Of a stretch of 64,000 bases of DNA, positions 1 through 7,666 are shown piece after piece. Position 1 is the first letter of the stretch; each line of letters starts with the position of its first letter. The notes below the pieces were generated by a model, which had not been told where the DNA came from, made no database searches, and worked only from the letters and a program-made list of their open reading frames with translations. Source of the DNA: Galbitalea sp036271875 (lineage in GTDB: Bacteria > Actinomycetota > Actinomycetes > Actinomycetales > Microbacteriaceae). The stretch covers positions 1 through 64,000 of the forward strand of contig DATAZU010000038.1 in NCBI GenBank assembly GCA_036271875.1. Reading direction: 5' to 3'. Made by a program: the position numbers and the translations under genes.

Positions 1-46
1 CAGAAGGCCCTAAACCGAAGGTTTTTGGGGCCTTCTGCCGCCCCTC
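1..46 (-). terminator. Terminator-like hairpin downstream of ndh
   Basis: Arms CAGAAGGCCC (1-10) and GGGCCTTCTG (28-37) pair perfectly, and an inner stem AAACC/GGTTT (12-16, 20-24) closes a GAA loop. The structure lies about 18 nt past the ndh stop on the minus strand. The flank and arm sequence also occur in the hairpin after gnd (44466-44520), and the core is 37 nt at both sites. The left edge is cut by the window boundary. There is no clear U tract. Confidence 0.7.
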
Positions 47-55
47 ACGCGAGAA

Positions 56-1393
56 CTACTTGGATGCGGCGGCCGGCTTGGGGCGCGACGCGAACTCCTC
101 GAAGGCGGCTCGCGGCTCGCTGCGGGCGATGGTGCCCGTCATGTCGCGGCGCAGCAGGAAGTTGAGGATCCAGTTCGAGAACACGCGGATCTTGCGCTCC
201 CACATCGGGATCGCGAGGCCGTGGTATCCGCGGTGCATGAACCACGCGATGAGGCCCTTGATCGCGAGATCCTTGCTCTGGAACACGCCCGTGTACAGGC
301 CGATGCCCGCGACCGCGCCCTGATTCTTGTGGAAGTAGTCCACGAGCCCCTCGCCGCGAAGCGACGCGGTGAGGTTCTTCGCCAGCAGCTTGCCCTGGCG
401 CACCGCGTGCTGGGCGTTGGGAACGGTGAATCCGCCGACGCCGCCTCCGGTCAGATCCGGAACGGCGCACACATCACCGGCACCCCAGACACCTTCGAGA
501 ACATTGCCCTCGGCATCCTTGACGCGCAGATCGGCCTGAACCGTCAGGCGGCCGCGCTCATCGATGGGAAGGTCAGTGTTCTTGAGCATGGGGCTGGCCA
601 TGACCCCGGCAGTCCAAATAATGAGGTCGGACTCAAAGCTCTCTCCGGTCGACAGCTCGATCTTGCCGTCGACCGCGGACGTCAGCTGGGTCTCCAGATG
701 GACGATCGCCTCGCGCTCGGCAAGGTTCTTGAGCACCCAGTAGCTCGTCTTCAGCGATACCTCGGGCATGATGCGTCCCATGGCCTCAATGAGGTGGAAG
801 TGCGTGTCATCGATCGTGAGTGACGGGTAGTAGACCAGCAGGTCGGATGCCAGGCTCCGCAGTTCGCCGAAGATCTCGATTCCCGCGAATCCGCCACCGA
901 CCACAACCGTGGTGAGCAGGCGGTCGCGTTCAGGGCCGGCGGGCATCGTGGATGCTCGCTCGAAGTTATCCGTGATGCGATCCCGGATCGTCATTGCCTC
1001 TTCGATAGTCTTCAGACCGATCGCCTGGTCGGCGACACCCGGAATCGGGAACGTGCGAGAGACCGATCCGGCGGTGACCACGATGATGTCGTAGCTTTCA
1101 ACCCACGGATCGCCATCGGCTGGCGTTAGCGTCGCCGTCTTGGCGGCGTGGTCGATGCCCGTGACGCGCGCCGCCACAACGCGCGTGCTGTACAGGTGAC
1201 GACGCAGCGGAACAACCGCGTGACGGGGCTCGATCGAACCGGCGGCGACCTCCGGCAGGAACGGCTGGTACGTCATGTAGGGAAGTGGGTCGACCACTGT
1301 GACTTCTGCCTCGCCCTTGGCGAGCCATTTCTCGAGCTTGAGTGCGGTATAGAAACCGGCGTAACCGCCGCCGACGATCAGGATTTTGGGCAC
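56..1393 (-). CDS. ndh: Type II NADH dehydrogenase (NAD(P)/FAD-dependent oxidoreductase)
   Basis: This 445-aa flavoprotein would transfer electrons from NADH to quinone at the inner face of the membrane without pumping protons. The N-terminal FAD dinucleotide fold starts at residue 5 (ILIVGGGYAGFYTALKLE). A second, NADH-binding fold is seen near residue 165 (VVVGGGFAGIEIFGEL). The C-terminal 80 residues are hydrophobic and aromatic-rich (GLIAWFMHRGYHG, NWILNFLLRR), which fits the membrane-anchoring segment of NDH-2. The start is GTG, with AGGAGA 8-10 nt upstream. A hairpin terminator follows the stop. Length fits the family. A related pyridine nucleotide-disulphide oxidoreductase cannot be fully excluded. 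Confidence 0.9.
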   Translation of the reverse strand: MPKILIVGGGYAGFYTALKLEKWLAKGEAEVTVVDPLPYMTYQPFLPEVAAGSIEPRHAVVPLRRHLYSTRVVAARVTGIDHAAKTATLTPADGDPWVESYDIIVVTAGSVSRTFPIPGVADQAIGLKTIEEAMTIRDRITDNFERASTMPAGPERDRLLTTVVVGGGFAGIEIFGELRSLASDLLVYYPSLTIDDTHFHLIEAMGRIMPEVSLKTSYWVLKNLAEREAIVHLETQLTSAVDGKIELSTGESFESDLIIWTAGVMASPMLKNTDLPIDERGRLTVQADLRVKDAEGNVLEGVWGAGDVCAVPDLTGGGVGGFTVPNAQHAVRQGKLLAKNLTASLRGEGLVDYFHKNQGAVAGIGLYTGVFQSKDLAIKGLIAWFMHRGYHGLAIPMWERKIRVFSNWILNFLLRRDMTGTIARSEPRAAFEEFASRPKPAAASK

Positions 1394-1432
1394 GAGCGAA
1401 AGTCTCCTAGAAGGGTGGTAGTCCTCTTAAAT

Positions 1433-2761
1433 CTAGCGCCTTCGGCGGAGTCTCCCGAATTGGCGCACAGCCAACACCAGCATGGCAAGCGCAGCGACCA
1501 CAAACGCGAGAATTATCCCGAGCGGTATGCCGACGTTTCGCAGCTGCGTCGGGGTTGGATACAGGGCCCCAAGGGGATTCTGGGGCATGCTTGCTCCCGC
1601 CTTCGGAGCCGCGGTCGCGACCGAGGTTGGCGGGGTGGTCGGCGTTGTGGTGGCCTCCGCGCGACGGTTCAGGTGGATCCACGCAGACAGCGAGCCCATC
1701 GGATTCTTCGACACCGACGGCACGCTGTTGCGAACTGCGGCCGCTGCGTTGACGAGGCCGTAGCCGTAGATCGGGTCGACGCCCTTGGCACCGGCATCCG
1801 TCGCCGTGGACACGACGCGGTTAATCGCATTGTCCGCGCTGATTCCCGGATGAGCGGCCATCACGAGAGCGACCACCCCCGCAACGATCGGCGTCGATCC
1901 GCTGGTGCCCTCCCACTGGACGTAACCCCCGCCAGGAACCGCTCCGAGCAACTGTTCACTTGGCGCCGAAACTCCGATCGTGATGCCCTGAGCGGATGCG
2001 TCGACGCTCGAGTGTCCGCTTCGATCGACCCCTGCGACGGTCAGCACGCCGGGCATCGTCGCCGGAGCGCCGACCTCACTCGTACCGCTCCCGCGGTTGC
2101 CCGCCGCTGCGACGATCACGACGTTGTGGTCCATCGCGTAGAGGAATGCCTTGTCCCAGCTCGGCGGCCATGACAGGGTGTTCCGGGTCAACGACATGTT
2201 GATCACGTTTGCGCCGTGGTTGACGGCCCAGGTCACGGCGTTCGCGATCTGGTCGTCCGAGTTTGTTGCCTGCGCTCCGAACCCGATCGAGATGGTCAGG
2301 ATCTTCGCCCGGGGGGCGACGCCGATCAGCCCACCGCCGTCTCCGGTACCGCGGCCAGCCGCAAGCGAGGCAACCATCGTTCCGTGGTTGCGCTCATCCG
2401 CATCCCCCTCGGGCGTTTGTCCGTTGTTCGAACCGTCCCCAGAGAAGTCGGTGCCGCCGGAGACCGCACCGGCGAGGTCCGGAACGGACCCATCCACACC
2501 CGTGTCGATGACCGCGATCGTGATGCCCTTGCCCTGGGTCGTTGCCCAAGCACTACGGATGCCGTACTGGTCGAGCCAGTACTCGCCGGAGCGCACGGTA
2601 TCCGTGTGGATGCCGCCCGCGGGCCCTTCGACAAGCTCAGGGACCGAAGCCGACGCCGACGAAGGGACCGAAGCCGACCCGGTCCCTGAGCCTGTCGAAG
2701 GGCCGAACACGACGATGCTCAGGATCGCGGTGGCCACCGCTCCGATGACGCGCCCACGCAT
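1433..2761 (-). CDS. S8 family (subtilisin-like) serine protease, membrane-anchored
   Basis: Predicted secreted subtilase of 442 aa. From the chosen start there is a short hydrophobic leader (residues 5-20), then a low-complexity linker (about 20-48) built from an inverted pair of the 24-bp repeat. The catalytic domain follows with Asp86 (AVIDTGV), His126 (NHGTMVAS), an oxyanion Asn in AAGNRG and Ser287 (EGTSGSTPIVAG). A C-terminal membrane segment (GIPLGIILAFVVAALAMLVL) is followed by RLRRRR. This layout resembles mycosin-type proteases, but no type VII secretion genes are nearby. The ATG at 2761 overlaps the DUF501 stop (TGATG), so translational coupling favours it over the longer frame reaching 2890. 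In related genomes an exopolyphosphatase gene often occupies this position. Confidence 0.85.
   Translation of the reverse strand: MRGRVIGAVATAILSIVVFGPSTGSGTGSASVPSSASASVPELVEGPAGGIHTDTVRSGEYWLDQYGIRSAWATTQGKGITIAVIDTGVDGSVPDLAGAVSGGTDFSGDGSNNGQTPEGDADERNHGTMVASLAAGRGTGDGGGLIGVAPRAKILTISIGFGAQATNSDDQIANAVTWAVNHGANVINMSLTRNTLSWPPSWDKAFLYAMDHNVVIVAAAGNRGSGTSEVGAPATMPGVLTVAGVDRSGHSSVDASAQGITIGVSAPSEQLLGAVPGGGYVQWEGTSGSTPIVAGVVALVMAAHPGISADNAINRVVSTATDAGAKGVDPIYGYGLVNAAAAVRNSVPSVSKNPMGSLSAWIHLNRRAEATTTPTTPPTSVATAAPKAGASMPQNPLGALYPTPTQLRNVGIPLGIILAFVVAALAMLVLAVRQFGRLRRRR
2622..2704. repeat. Inverted pair of the 24-bp repeat, inside the S8 protease gene
   Basis: A 24-bp copy at 2622-2645 begins GGCCCTTCGACAAGCTC. 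Its inverse at 2681-2704 begins GGTCCCTGAGCCTGTCG. They flank a 35-bp core that repeats GGGACCGAAGCCGAC. The whole unit is read in frame as a Ser/Gly/Pro-rich linker between the leader and the catalytic domain. Confidence 0.85.
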
Positions 2762-3273
2762 CACGCCAACCCGTAGTCTGCGCATTCGCACACATCCGGA
2801 CTCCAGTCCGCGAGCGCGAGCGCCGCGTCGCCGATCGGGTTGATCCCCGCGCCCGAGGCAAGCGTGTGGGCGACCAACGCGTGCAGGCACTTCACGCGTG
2901 TCGGCATCCCGCCGGCGGAGATGCCGTCGAGCTCTGCGACGAATTCGATTCCGTTGCGATCGGCGAGGTAGGACTCGTGGGCGGCCGCGTAGCCGACGGC
3001 GCCATCGGGATCGTCGAGTGTTGCCGCGAGTTCGGTCATGACCCCGTTCGCCTCAAGAGTCGACACGGCCGCCGTCGCCGCCGGATGGGACAGGTAGTAC
3101 AGGGTCGGAAACGGCGTTCCGTCGCTCAGTCGCGGCTTCGTCGACACGACAGTCGGCGCCCCGCAGCGACAGCGCGCGGCGATTCCGATCACGTCACGCG
3201 CGGGACGTCCGAGCTGCGCGGAAACGGTAGCAATGTCGAGCTCGGTCGGCGGCTCGAAGGGTGGGCGGCTCAC
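2761..3273 (-). CDS. DUF501 domain-containing protein
   Basis: This 170-aa protein matches the DUF501 family, which is conserved in Actinobacteria next to enolase and divIC. Its function is unknown. Visible features are an N-terminal RPARDVIGIAARCRCG segment with a CxC pair, a middle segment TLYYLSHPAA, and conserved-looking GGMPTRVKCLHALVAH near residue 125. The protein ends with CECADYGLA, giving a second Cys cluster. It starts 4 nt inside the end of divIC and its stop overlaps the protease start, so the three genes look like one translationally coupled operon. Confidence 0.85.
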   Translation of the reverse strand: MSRPPFEPPTELDIATVSAQLGRPARDVIGIAARCRCGAPTVVSTKPRLSDGTPFPTLYYLSHPAATAAVSTLEANGVMTELAATLDDPDGAVGYAAAHESYLADRNGIEFVAELDGISAGGMPTRVKCLHALVAHTLASGAGINPIGDAALALADWSPDVCECADYGLA

Positions 3274-3794
3274 TTCGTGCTCGTCACGGGCGAATTGATC
3301 TGGGTGGAATCCGGCGCCTCGAGCTGGTCCTTCGTCTTGGTCGACAGACCGGCGTTAAGCAGCGATGACGTGAGTGCCCTGACCCAGTCGATCTGCGTGG
3401 TCTGGATGTGCTTGCTGATCGGCGCCGAATTCGTGACATCCGTCGTCCCCGCTTCCGGGATGACCAAGTAGCTGTATTCGCCGGGGAAAACGAACAGCAG
3501 TCGATTGCGGGCCTGCGCCTCGATGTATGCCGGATCATCCCAGCGCGCGACCTGGCCCTTGAGAGAGGTCACATGCTTCTTCTGCTCGGCGACCGAATGC
3601 TGAAGGGCCGCGATCTGGTTGCGCTGCTCAATCAGCAGCTTGAGTGACGGGGCAAGCACGACGACCGCGAGGATGAGCAAAATCAGCATCATGACAGTGA
3701 AGCCGGAAACCCGGATGTTCTTCAGCCAGCGCTCCGGGGCGGTGCCCTCCGGCAGCTCCACCGGAACGCGAACGGTTCGCGGTCGTCTGGGCAT
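3270..3794 (-). CDS. divIC: Septum formation initiator (DivIC/FtsB-like)
   Basis: Single-pass membrane protein of 174 aa, predicted to act at the division septum with FtsL/FtsQ-type partners. A positively charged N-terminal tail (RRPRTVRVP) is followed by one transmembrane helix at about residues 33-53 (TVMMLILLILAVVVLAPSL). A coiled coil covers about 56-85 (IEQRNQIAALQHSVAEQKKH). The typical DivIC module WDDPAYIEAQARNRLLFVFPG comes next, abbreviated here, with a variable tail after it. Position between eno and DUF501 is the standard actinobacterial arrangement and supports the call. Confidence 0.88.
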   Translation of the reverse strand: MPRRPRTVRVPVELPEGTAPERWLKNIRVSGFTVMMLILLILAVVVLAPSLKLLIEQRNQIAALQHSVAEQKKHVTSLKGQVARWDDPAYIEAQARNRLLFVFPGEYSYLVIPEAGTTDVTNSAPISKHIQTTQIDWVRALTSSLLNAGLSTKTKDQLEAPDSTQINSPVTSTK

Positions 3795-3860
3795 ACATCG
3801 ATGGTAGGCGCGGAAGTCGTCGGTGGTCGGTCACGACGCCCGAAGGGCGCCGGTCGGGCG

Positions 3861-5141
3861 TCAGCCCTTAAACCGCGGGAAAGCTCCTCGACCCGCGTAT
3901 GTCCCCGAGTCGCCGAGCTCCTCTTCGATGCGCAACAACTGGTTGTACTTCGCAACCCGGTCGGACCGAGCAGGCGCGCCCGTCTTGATCTGTCCGCCGT
4001 TGGTTGCGACAGCGAGATCGGCAATCGTCGTGTCTTCGGTCTCGCCCGAACGGTGCGACATTACCGTCGTGTACGAGTGCGTCTGGGCGAGAGCGACGGC
4101 ATCCAGCGTTTCCGTCAACGTGCCGATCTGGTTGACCTTGACGAGAATCGAGTTTGCGGCCTTCTTCTCGATGCCCTTCGCGAGGCGCACCGGATTGGTG
4201 ACGAACAGGTCGTCGCCGACGATCTGCAGCTTGTCGCCGACCTCGGCGGTGAAGTGAGCCCAGCCGTCCCAGTCGTCTTCGCTCAGCGGGTCCTCGATCG
4301 TGACGAGCGGGAATGCCGCCTCAAGCTCCTTGTAGTACGCCGTCATCTCCTCTGCCGTGTGCGGCTTCGACTCGAACGTGTAGATGCCGTCCTTGAAGAA
4401 CTCGGTCGCCGCAACGTCCATGCCGAGTGCGATCTGCTCGCCCGGCTTGTAGCCGGCCTTCTCGATCGCCTCGACCAGCAACTCGAGCGCCGAACGGTTG
4501 CTCGGCAGGTTAGGAGCGAACCCGCCCTCGTCGCCGAGCCCGGTCGAGTAGCCCTTCTCGTTGAGCAGCGCCTTGAGCGCGTGATAGGTCTCGGTGCCCC
4601 AGCGCAGACCCTCCTTGAAGGATGGGGCGCCGATCGGCAGCAGCATGAACTCCTGCACGTCGACGTTCGAGTCGGCGTGCGCTCCGCCGTTGATCACGTT
4701 CATCATCGGAACAGGCAGCACGTGGGCGTTCGCGCCGCCAACATAACGGAACAGGTCGAGCCCGGATGAATCCGCCGCGGCTCGCGCGACAGCAAGCGAA
4801 ACCCCGAGGATGGCGTTCGCGCCGAGCTTGGACTTGTTGTCGGTTCCATCTGCCGCAATGAGCGCTGCGTCGATCTCGCGCTGATCGGTTGCTTCGAGGC
4901 CCTCGATGGCCGGGCCGAGAACATCCTCGACCGCCGCGACGGCCTTCTCGACGCCCTTGCCGCCGTAGCGAGCCTTGTCACCGTCGCGCAGTTCGTAGGC
5001 CTCAAAGGCTCCGGTCGACGCGCCAGACGGAACCGCGGCGCGCGCTACCGTCTCGTCATCGAGAACGACCTCGACCTCGACGGTCGGGTTTCCCCGGGAG
5101 TCGAGAATTTCACGGGCAATGACAACGTCGACGAGGGCCAC
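3861..5141 (-). CDS. eno: Enolase (phosphopyruvate hydratase)
   Basis: Glycolytic enzyme that interconverts 2-phosphoglycerate and phosphoenolpyruvate in the cytosol. The 426-aa length matches bacterial enolases. Visible signatures are an N-terminal EILDSRGNPTVEVEV, the SGASTGAFEA loop, LGDEGGFAPN with its catalytic Glu, the Mg site VTIEDPLSEDDW, the catalytic Lys in LVKVNQIGTLTET, and SHRSGETED. The GTG at 5141 is chosen because AAGGAG lies 6 nt upstream and the protein then begins just before the family signature. The frame is open further upstream, but that part has no family similarity. Confidence 0.97.
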   Translation of the reverse strand: MALVDVVIAREILDSRGNPTVEVEVVLDDETVARAAVPSGASTGAFEAYELRDGDKARYGGKGVEKAVAAVEDVLGPAIEGLEATDQREIDAALIAADGTDNKSKLGANAILGVSLAVARAAADSSGLDLFRYVGGANAHVLPVPMMNVINGGAHADSNVDVQEFMLLPIGAPSFKEGLRWGTETYHALKALLNEKGYSTGLGDEGGFAPNLPSNRSALELLVEAIEKAGYKPGEQIALGMDVAATEFFKDGIYTFESKPHTAEEMTAYYKELEAAFPLVTIEDPLSEDDWDGWAHFTAEVGDKLQIVGDDLFVTNPVRLAKGIEKKAANSILVKVNQIGTLTETLDAVALAQTHSYTTVMSHRSGETEDTTIADLAVATNGGQIKTGAPARSDRVAKYNQLLRIEEELGDSGTYAGRGAFPRFKG

Positions 5142-5226
5142 GGGGGTCTCCTTCAGAGATTTGTAAGCGTCTGGGTTGGTGGTAGATGGCGGCGTCGGAA
5201 CGAGCCCGGATACCGTCGGCAAAAGC

Positions 5227-6525
5227 CTACTGCGCGCCAAGCGGCCGCAAATCGCTGGCGGACAGGCTACGGGTCTCATTGGTAACGAACGCGAACTTCG
5301 AATAGCCGGATGCCGCCAACTGGTCGAGTTGCTGCTTCGAGTTCTTGGCGCGCGCCGCGACGGTGACACGAGCTCCGGATGCAATGAGTTCCGCCTTGAG
5401 CGCGGTCACCTGTGATGCTGGCACGCCGTCGTCGAAGAGCAGCGCAACTGAGTTCGTCGCGCCATCGTCGGGAAGCTCGACCAGGTCGACGATTCGCTCA
5501 AAGCCGAGCGAGAAGCCAGCGGCCGGAACATCCGTGCCCAGGAACCGGCCGATCATGCCGTCGTAGCGTCCGCCACCACCTAGCGAGTAGTCGACGCTCG
5601 GGTGCGCGATCTCGAAGATCGTGCCCGTGTAGTAGCCCATGCCGCGAACCAGGTTCGGGGCGAAGACTAGTTTCGCGTCACTGCCGGACGCGGCGACCGC
5701 GGTGCGGATGGCGAGCAGATCGACGTAGGCGGGTTGGTCGAGCCAGGCGGGTGGGGCATCCGGTCCCTCGAGCAGTGACCATCCGTCGTTCTCGAGACGG
5801 CTCAACTCGTGCAGTTGCGCCTCAACCACGGACGCCGTGTCAACCGTAGCGAGGCCGCGGTCAACGAGCTCCTTCACAACGCCGCTCACGCCGACCTTGT
5901 CTTCCTTGTCGATCGTGATGAGGGCGCCCTCGTAGTGTTCGGGCGCGATCCCGAGAGACTCTACGAGGGCGCGCAGGATCCTGCGATCATTGATTCGGAT
6001 GGAGCATCCGCTGAGGCCAAGTGCATCCAGCGCCGCCATCGTCGCGGTGATCAGCTCGACCTCGGCGAGCTGGGTATCGTCGCCGATGACGTCGATGTCG
6101 CATTGCACAAACTGGCGGAAGCGTCCCTTCTGTGGACGCTCGGCACGCCAGACGGGTGCGATCTGGATGGATCGGAAGACGCGCGGAAGCTCGGCACGGT
6201 GCGTCGCGTAAAAGCGCGCCAGGGGAACGGTGAGGTCGAAACGCAGACCGAGGTCGGCGAGTTCGAGCGGATCGCCGGATGACGCTGCCGCCTCAAGCGC
6301 GGCGAGCTTCAGATCGCGCTTCATGACGGCGAACGAGAGCTTCTCGTTGTCGCCGCCGAGGCCGGAGTGCAGTCGATCGCTGTCCTCGACGACGGGGGTT
6401 TCAATCTCGTCGAAACCGTGGGAGCGGAAGGTCTGCCGGATGATCGACAGCACGTGCTCGCGGCGGGCCTTTTCGGGCGGCAGGAAGTCGCGCATTCCAC
6501 GCGGAGGATTCACCGGGCTAGCCAC
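5227..6525 (-). CDS. hisS: Histidine--tRNA ligase
   Basis: Class II aminoacyl-tRNA synthetase of 432 aa that charges tRNA-His. Motif 1 region reads FDEIETPVVED. Motif 2 region is FRSIQIAPVWRAERPQKGRFRQFVQ (quoted in part: FRSIQIAPVWRAERP). The histidine-specific segment is LVRGMGYYTGTIFEI, and motif 3 is AAGFSLGFERI. A short anticodon-binding domain forms the C-terminus from about residue 340. The start is GTG; a CAAACT box 6 nt upstream could be a -10 for a leaderless mRNA. The next in-frame GTG, 4 codons later, is an alternative. It is separated from eno by 85 nt. Confidence 0.96.
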   Translation of the reverse strand: MASPVNPPRGMRDFLPPEKARREHVLSIIRQTFRSHGFDEIETPVVEDSDRLHSGLGGDNEKLSFAVMKRDLKLAALEAAASSGDPLELADLGLRFDLTVPLARFYATHRAELPRVFRSIQIAPVWRAERPQKGRFRQFVQCDIDVIGDDTQLAEVELITATMAALDALGLSGCSIRINDRRILRALVESLGIAPEHYEGALITIDKEDKVGVSGVVKELVDRGLATVDTASVVEAQLHELSRLENDGWSLLEGPDAPPAWLDQPAYVDLLAIRTAVAASGSDAKLVFAPNLVRGMGYYTGTIFEIAHPSVDYSLGGGGRYDGMIGRFLGTDVPAAGFSLGFERIVDLVELPDDGATNSVALLFDDGVPASQVTALKAELIASGARVTVAARAKNSKQQLDQLAASGYSKFAFVTNETRSLSASDLRPLGAQ

Positions 6526-6613
6526 GGCTCCAGTTTGGCAGAGTGTTGTCCCGTCGTAGTTCGCTGAGCGGCGCCGGGCTGCCCGGGCGCAGGAATTCCG
6601 TGGTTCGCTGAGG

Positions 6614-7210
6614 CTACGCGACGGGCAGCAGCGACTCGATGCGCTCGCGATGTCGCGTCATGACCTCGCGGTAGGCGCGCGTCGCCGCGGTCGCCTCGTT
6701 GTTGAGCACGAAGTCGTACTGGATGCCGTAGAACGTGTCAATGAGAATTCGCGCCTCGACCTGCGCGGTTGTGCGCTCGACGCCGAGCCGCACCAGCGCA
6801 TCCTCGCCGATTCGCTGCCAGGTCGAAAACAGCGCGCGACTGAACGTGTGCGTCTTTGGCTGCAGCGACTCGATCAGCGATGCCTCGAACTCGAGCCGCT
6901 GCAGCTGACGGTTGCGCGGCTGAAGCGTCCACTCCCACGAGGCGTCGAAGCTGGCGAAGTACTCCTCGAGCGTGTCCGATGCGCTGCGCATCTGCTCATC
7001 GATTGCGGTCGTCCTGGTCGAGACGGCGGAAACGATCTCGCTGAGCAGTTCCTCGCGCGAACCGAAGTGATACACGAGCGTGTAGGTGCTGCATCCCAGC
7101 GCCTGCGCAATCGTGCGAAATGAAACGGATGCCAGCGACTTGTCGAGCAGGTGCTCGATGATCTCGGCAAGCAGTTGCGGCTTGCGCGAGGGGTCTGAAT
7201 GACGTGGCAT
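6614..7210 (-). CDS. TetR family transcriptional regulator
   Basis: A 198-aa regulator with an N-terminal helix-turn-helix at about residues 25-55 (SFRTIAQALGCSTYTLVYHFG, abbreviated: RTIAQALGCSTYTL), followed by a ligand-binding domain that begins with a Thr/Met-rich helix. The recognition helix TYTLVYHF is typical of TetR. No obvious target gene is adjacent in the divergent direction. The upstream 130 bp hold a long palindrome (7305-7343) and a separated pair of 11-bp inverted boxes, so autoregulation is likely. GATAGT lies 6 nt before the ATG; GAGGAT could also serve as a poorly spaced ribosome binding site. The ligand is unknown. Confidence 0.85.
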   Translation of the reverse strand: MPRHSDPSRKPQLLAEIIEHLLDKSLASVSFRTIAQALGCSTYTLVYHFGSREELLSEIVSAVSTRTTAIDEQMRSASDTLEEYFASFDASWEWTLQPRNRQLQRLEFEASLIESLQPKTHTFSRALFSTWQRIGEDALVRLGVERTTAQVEARILIDTFYGIQYDFVLNNEATAATRAYREVMTRHRERIESLLPVA

Positions 7211-7304
7211 ATCCTCACTATCCCACGGCCCGGCGGATTTAGATAACAGTCGTGAGGGAAACGTCGTACCCAGTTTTGGTCACAGCTGGGACACAAACAT
7301 TTCC

Positions 7305-7343
7305 AATACATAACGCACGTTGTGCTAACGACTGTTATGTATT
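7305..7343. promoter_or_regulatory. Nested palindrome, candidate TetR operator
   Basis: AATACATAAC (7305-7314) and GTTATGTATT (7334-7343) are perfect inverted repeats. An inner palindrome GCAC-GTT-GTGC lies at 7315-7325. The site is AT-rich against a GC-rich background and lies about 95-135 bp upstream of the TetR start. Operator function is inferred. Confidence 0.5.
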
Positions 7344-7543
7344 ACAGTTACGACCGCGTCGGAATCCGCACCGCGCAAATCGAGCCTGTATGTAAAGAGG
7401 CAAAGGTCTCGGTTTGGCGCCAAAGGTGGGATGACGCAGGCTACGGATGGCGCGGGGGCGCTGTCCTGCGGACAGAGTCGACGAGCCATTCGTTCGTCGG
7501 TTCGATTCCGGGCGTTCGCGCTCTCTGCAGTGTTTGCGCGAGC

Positions 7544-7593
7544 ACTGGATGGGATGCCCTCCCTTAGTCGGGTTTGGGAGGGCATCGTCCAGT
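7544..7593. other. Hairpin upstream of the mazG terminator
   Basis: GATGCCCTCCC (7553-7563) pairs with GGGAGGGCATC (7576-7586). The outer arms ACTGGA (7544-7549) and TCCAGT (7588-7593) extend the stem across an asymmetric bulge. It directly adjoins the larger mazG hairpin. It could be a second terminator or a structured RNA. Confidence 0.55.
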
Positions 7594-7602
7594 TCCAAAA
7601 GC

Positions 7603-7666
7603 CCGTGAGAGGTCCCAATCGACCCAAAAAGTGTGGGTTTTATGGGTCGATTCGGACCTCTCACGG
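7603..7666 (-). terminator. Long hairpin overlapping the mazG stop codon
   Basis: Arms of 24 nt at 7603-7626 and 7643-7666 pair with a single mismatch, and an inner AAAA/TTTT extends the stem. The right arm contains the mazG stop codon (7661-7663), so the terminator begins in the last sense codon. The AT-rich loop sits between the arms; no clear T run follows. Confidence 0.75.

Larger units (their letters stand above)
7211..7602. other. Gene-poor region between the TetR gene and mazG
   Basis: About 390 bp with no convincing gene. It holds paired boxes ATAACAGTCGT (7243-7253) and ACGACTGTTAT (7328-7338), the palindrome 7305-7343 and a hairpin at 7544-7593. Small ORFs on both strands lack a ribosome site and family features. 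A GGTTCGATTCC string near 7496 resembles a tRNA T-arm but no cloverleaf can be built. Confidence 0.6.

Noticed and set aside
1148..2173. 341-codon plus-strand ORF across ndh and the protease gene
   Set aside because: It is antisense to two well-supported genes and is Arg-rich, typical of high-GC shadow frames.
3801..4769. 322-codon plus-strand ORF antisense to eno
   Set aside because: Shadow frame of a strongly conserved gene; no motif seen.
7424..7520. Possible tRNA on the plus strand, suggested by GGTTCGATTCC near 7496
   Set aside because: The T-stem has a G-G mismatch, no 7-bp acceptor partner for CGTTCGC exists upstream and no 7-nt anticodon loop fits, so no cloverleaf forms.
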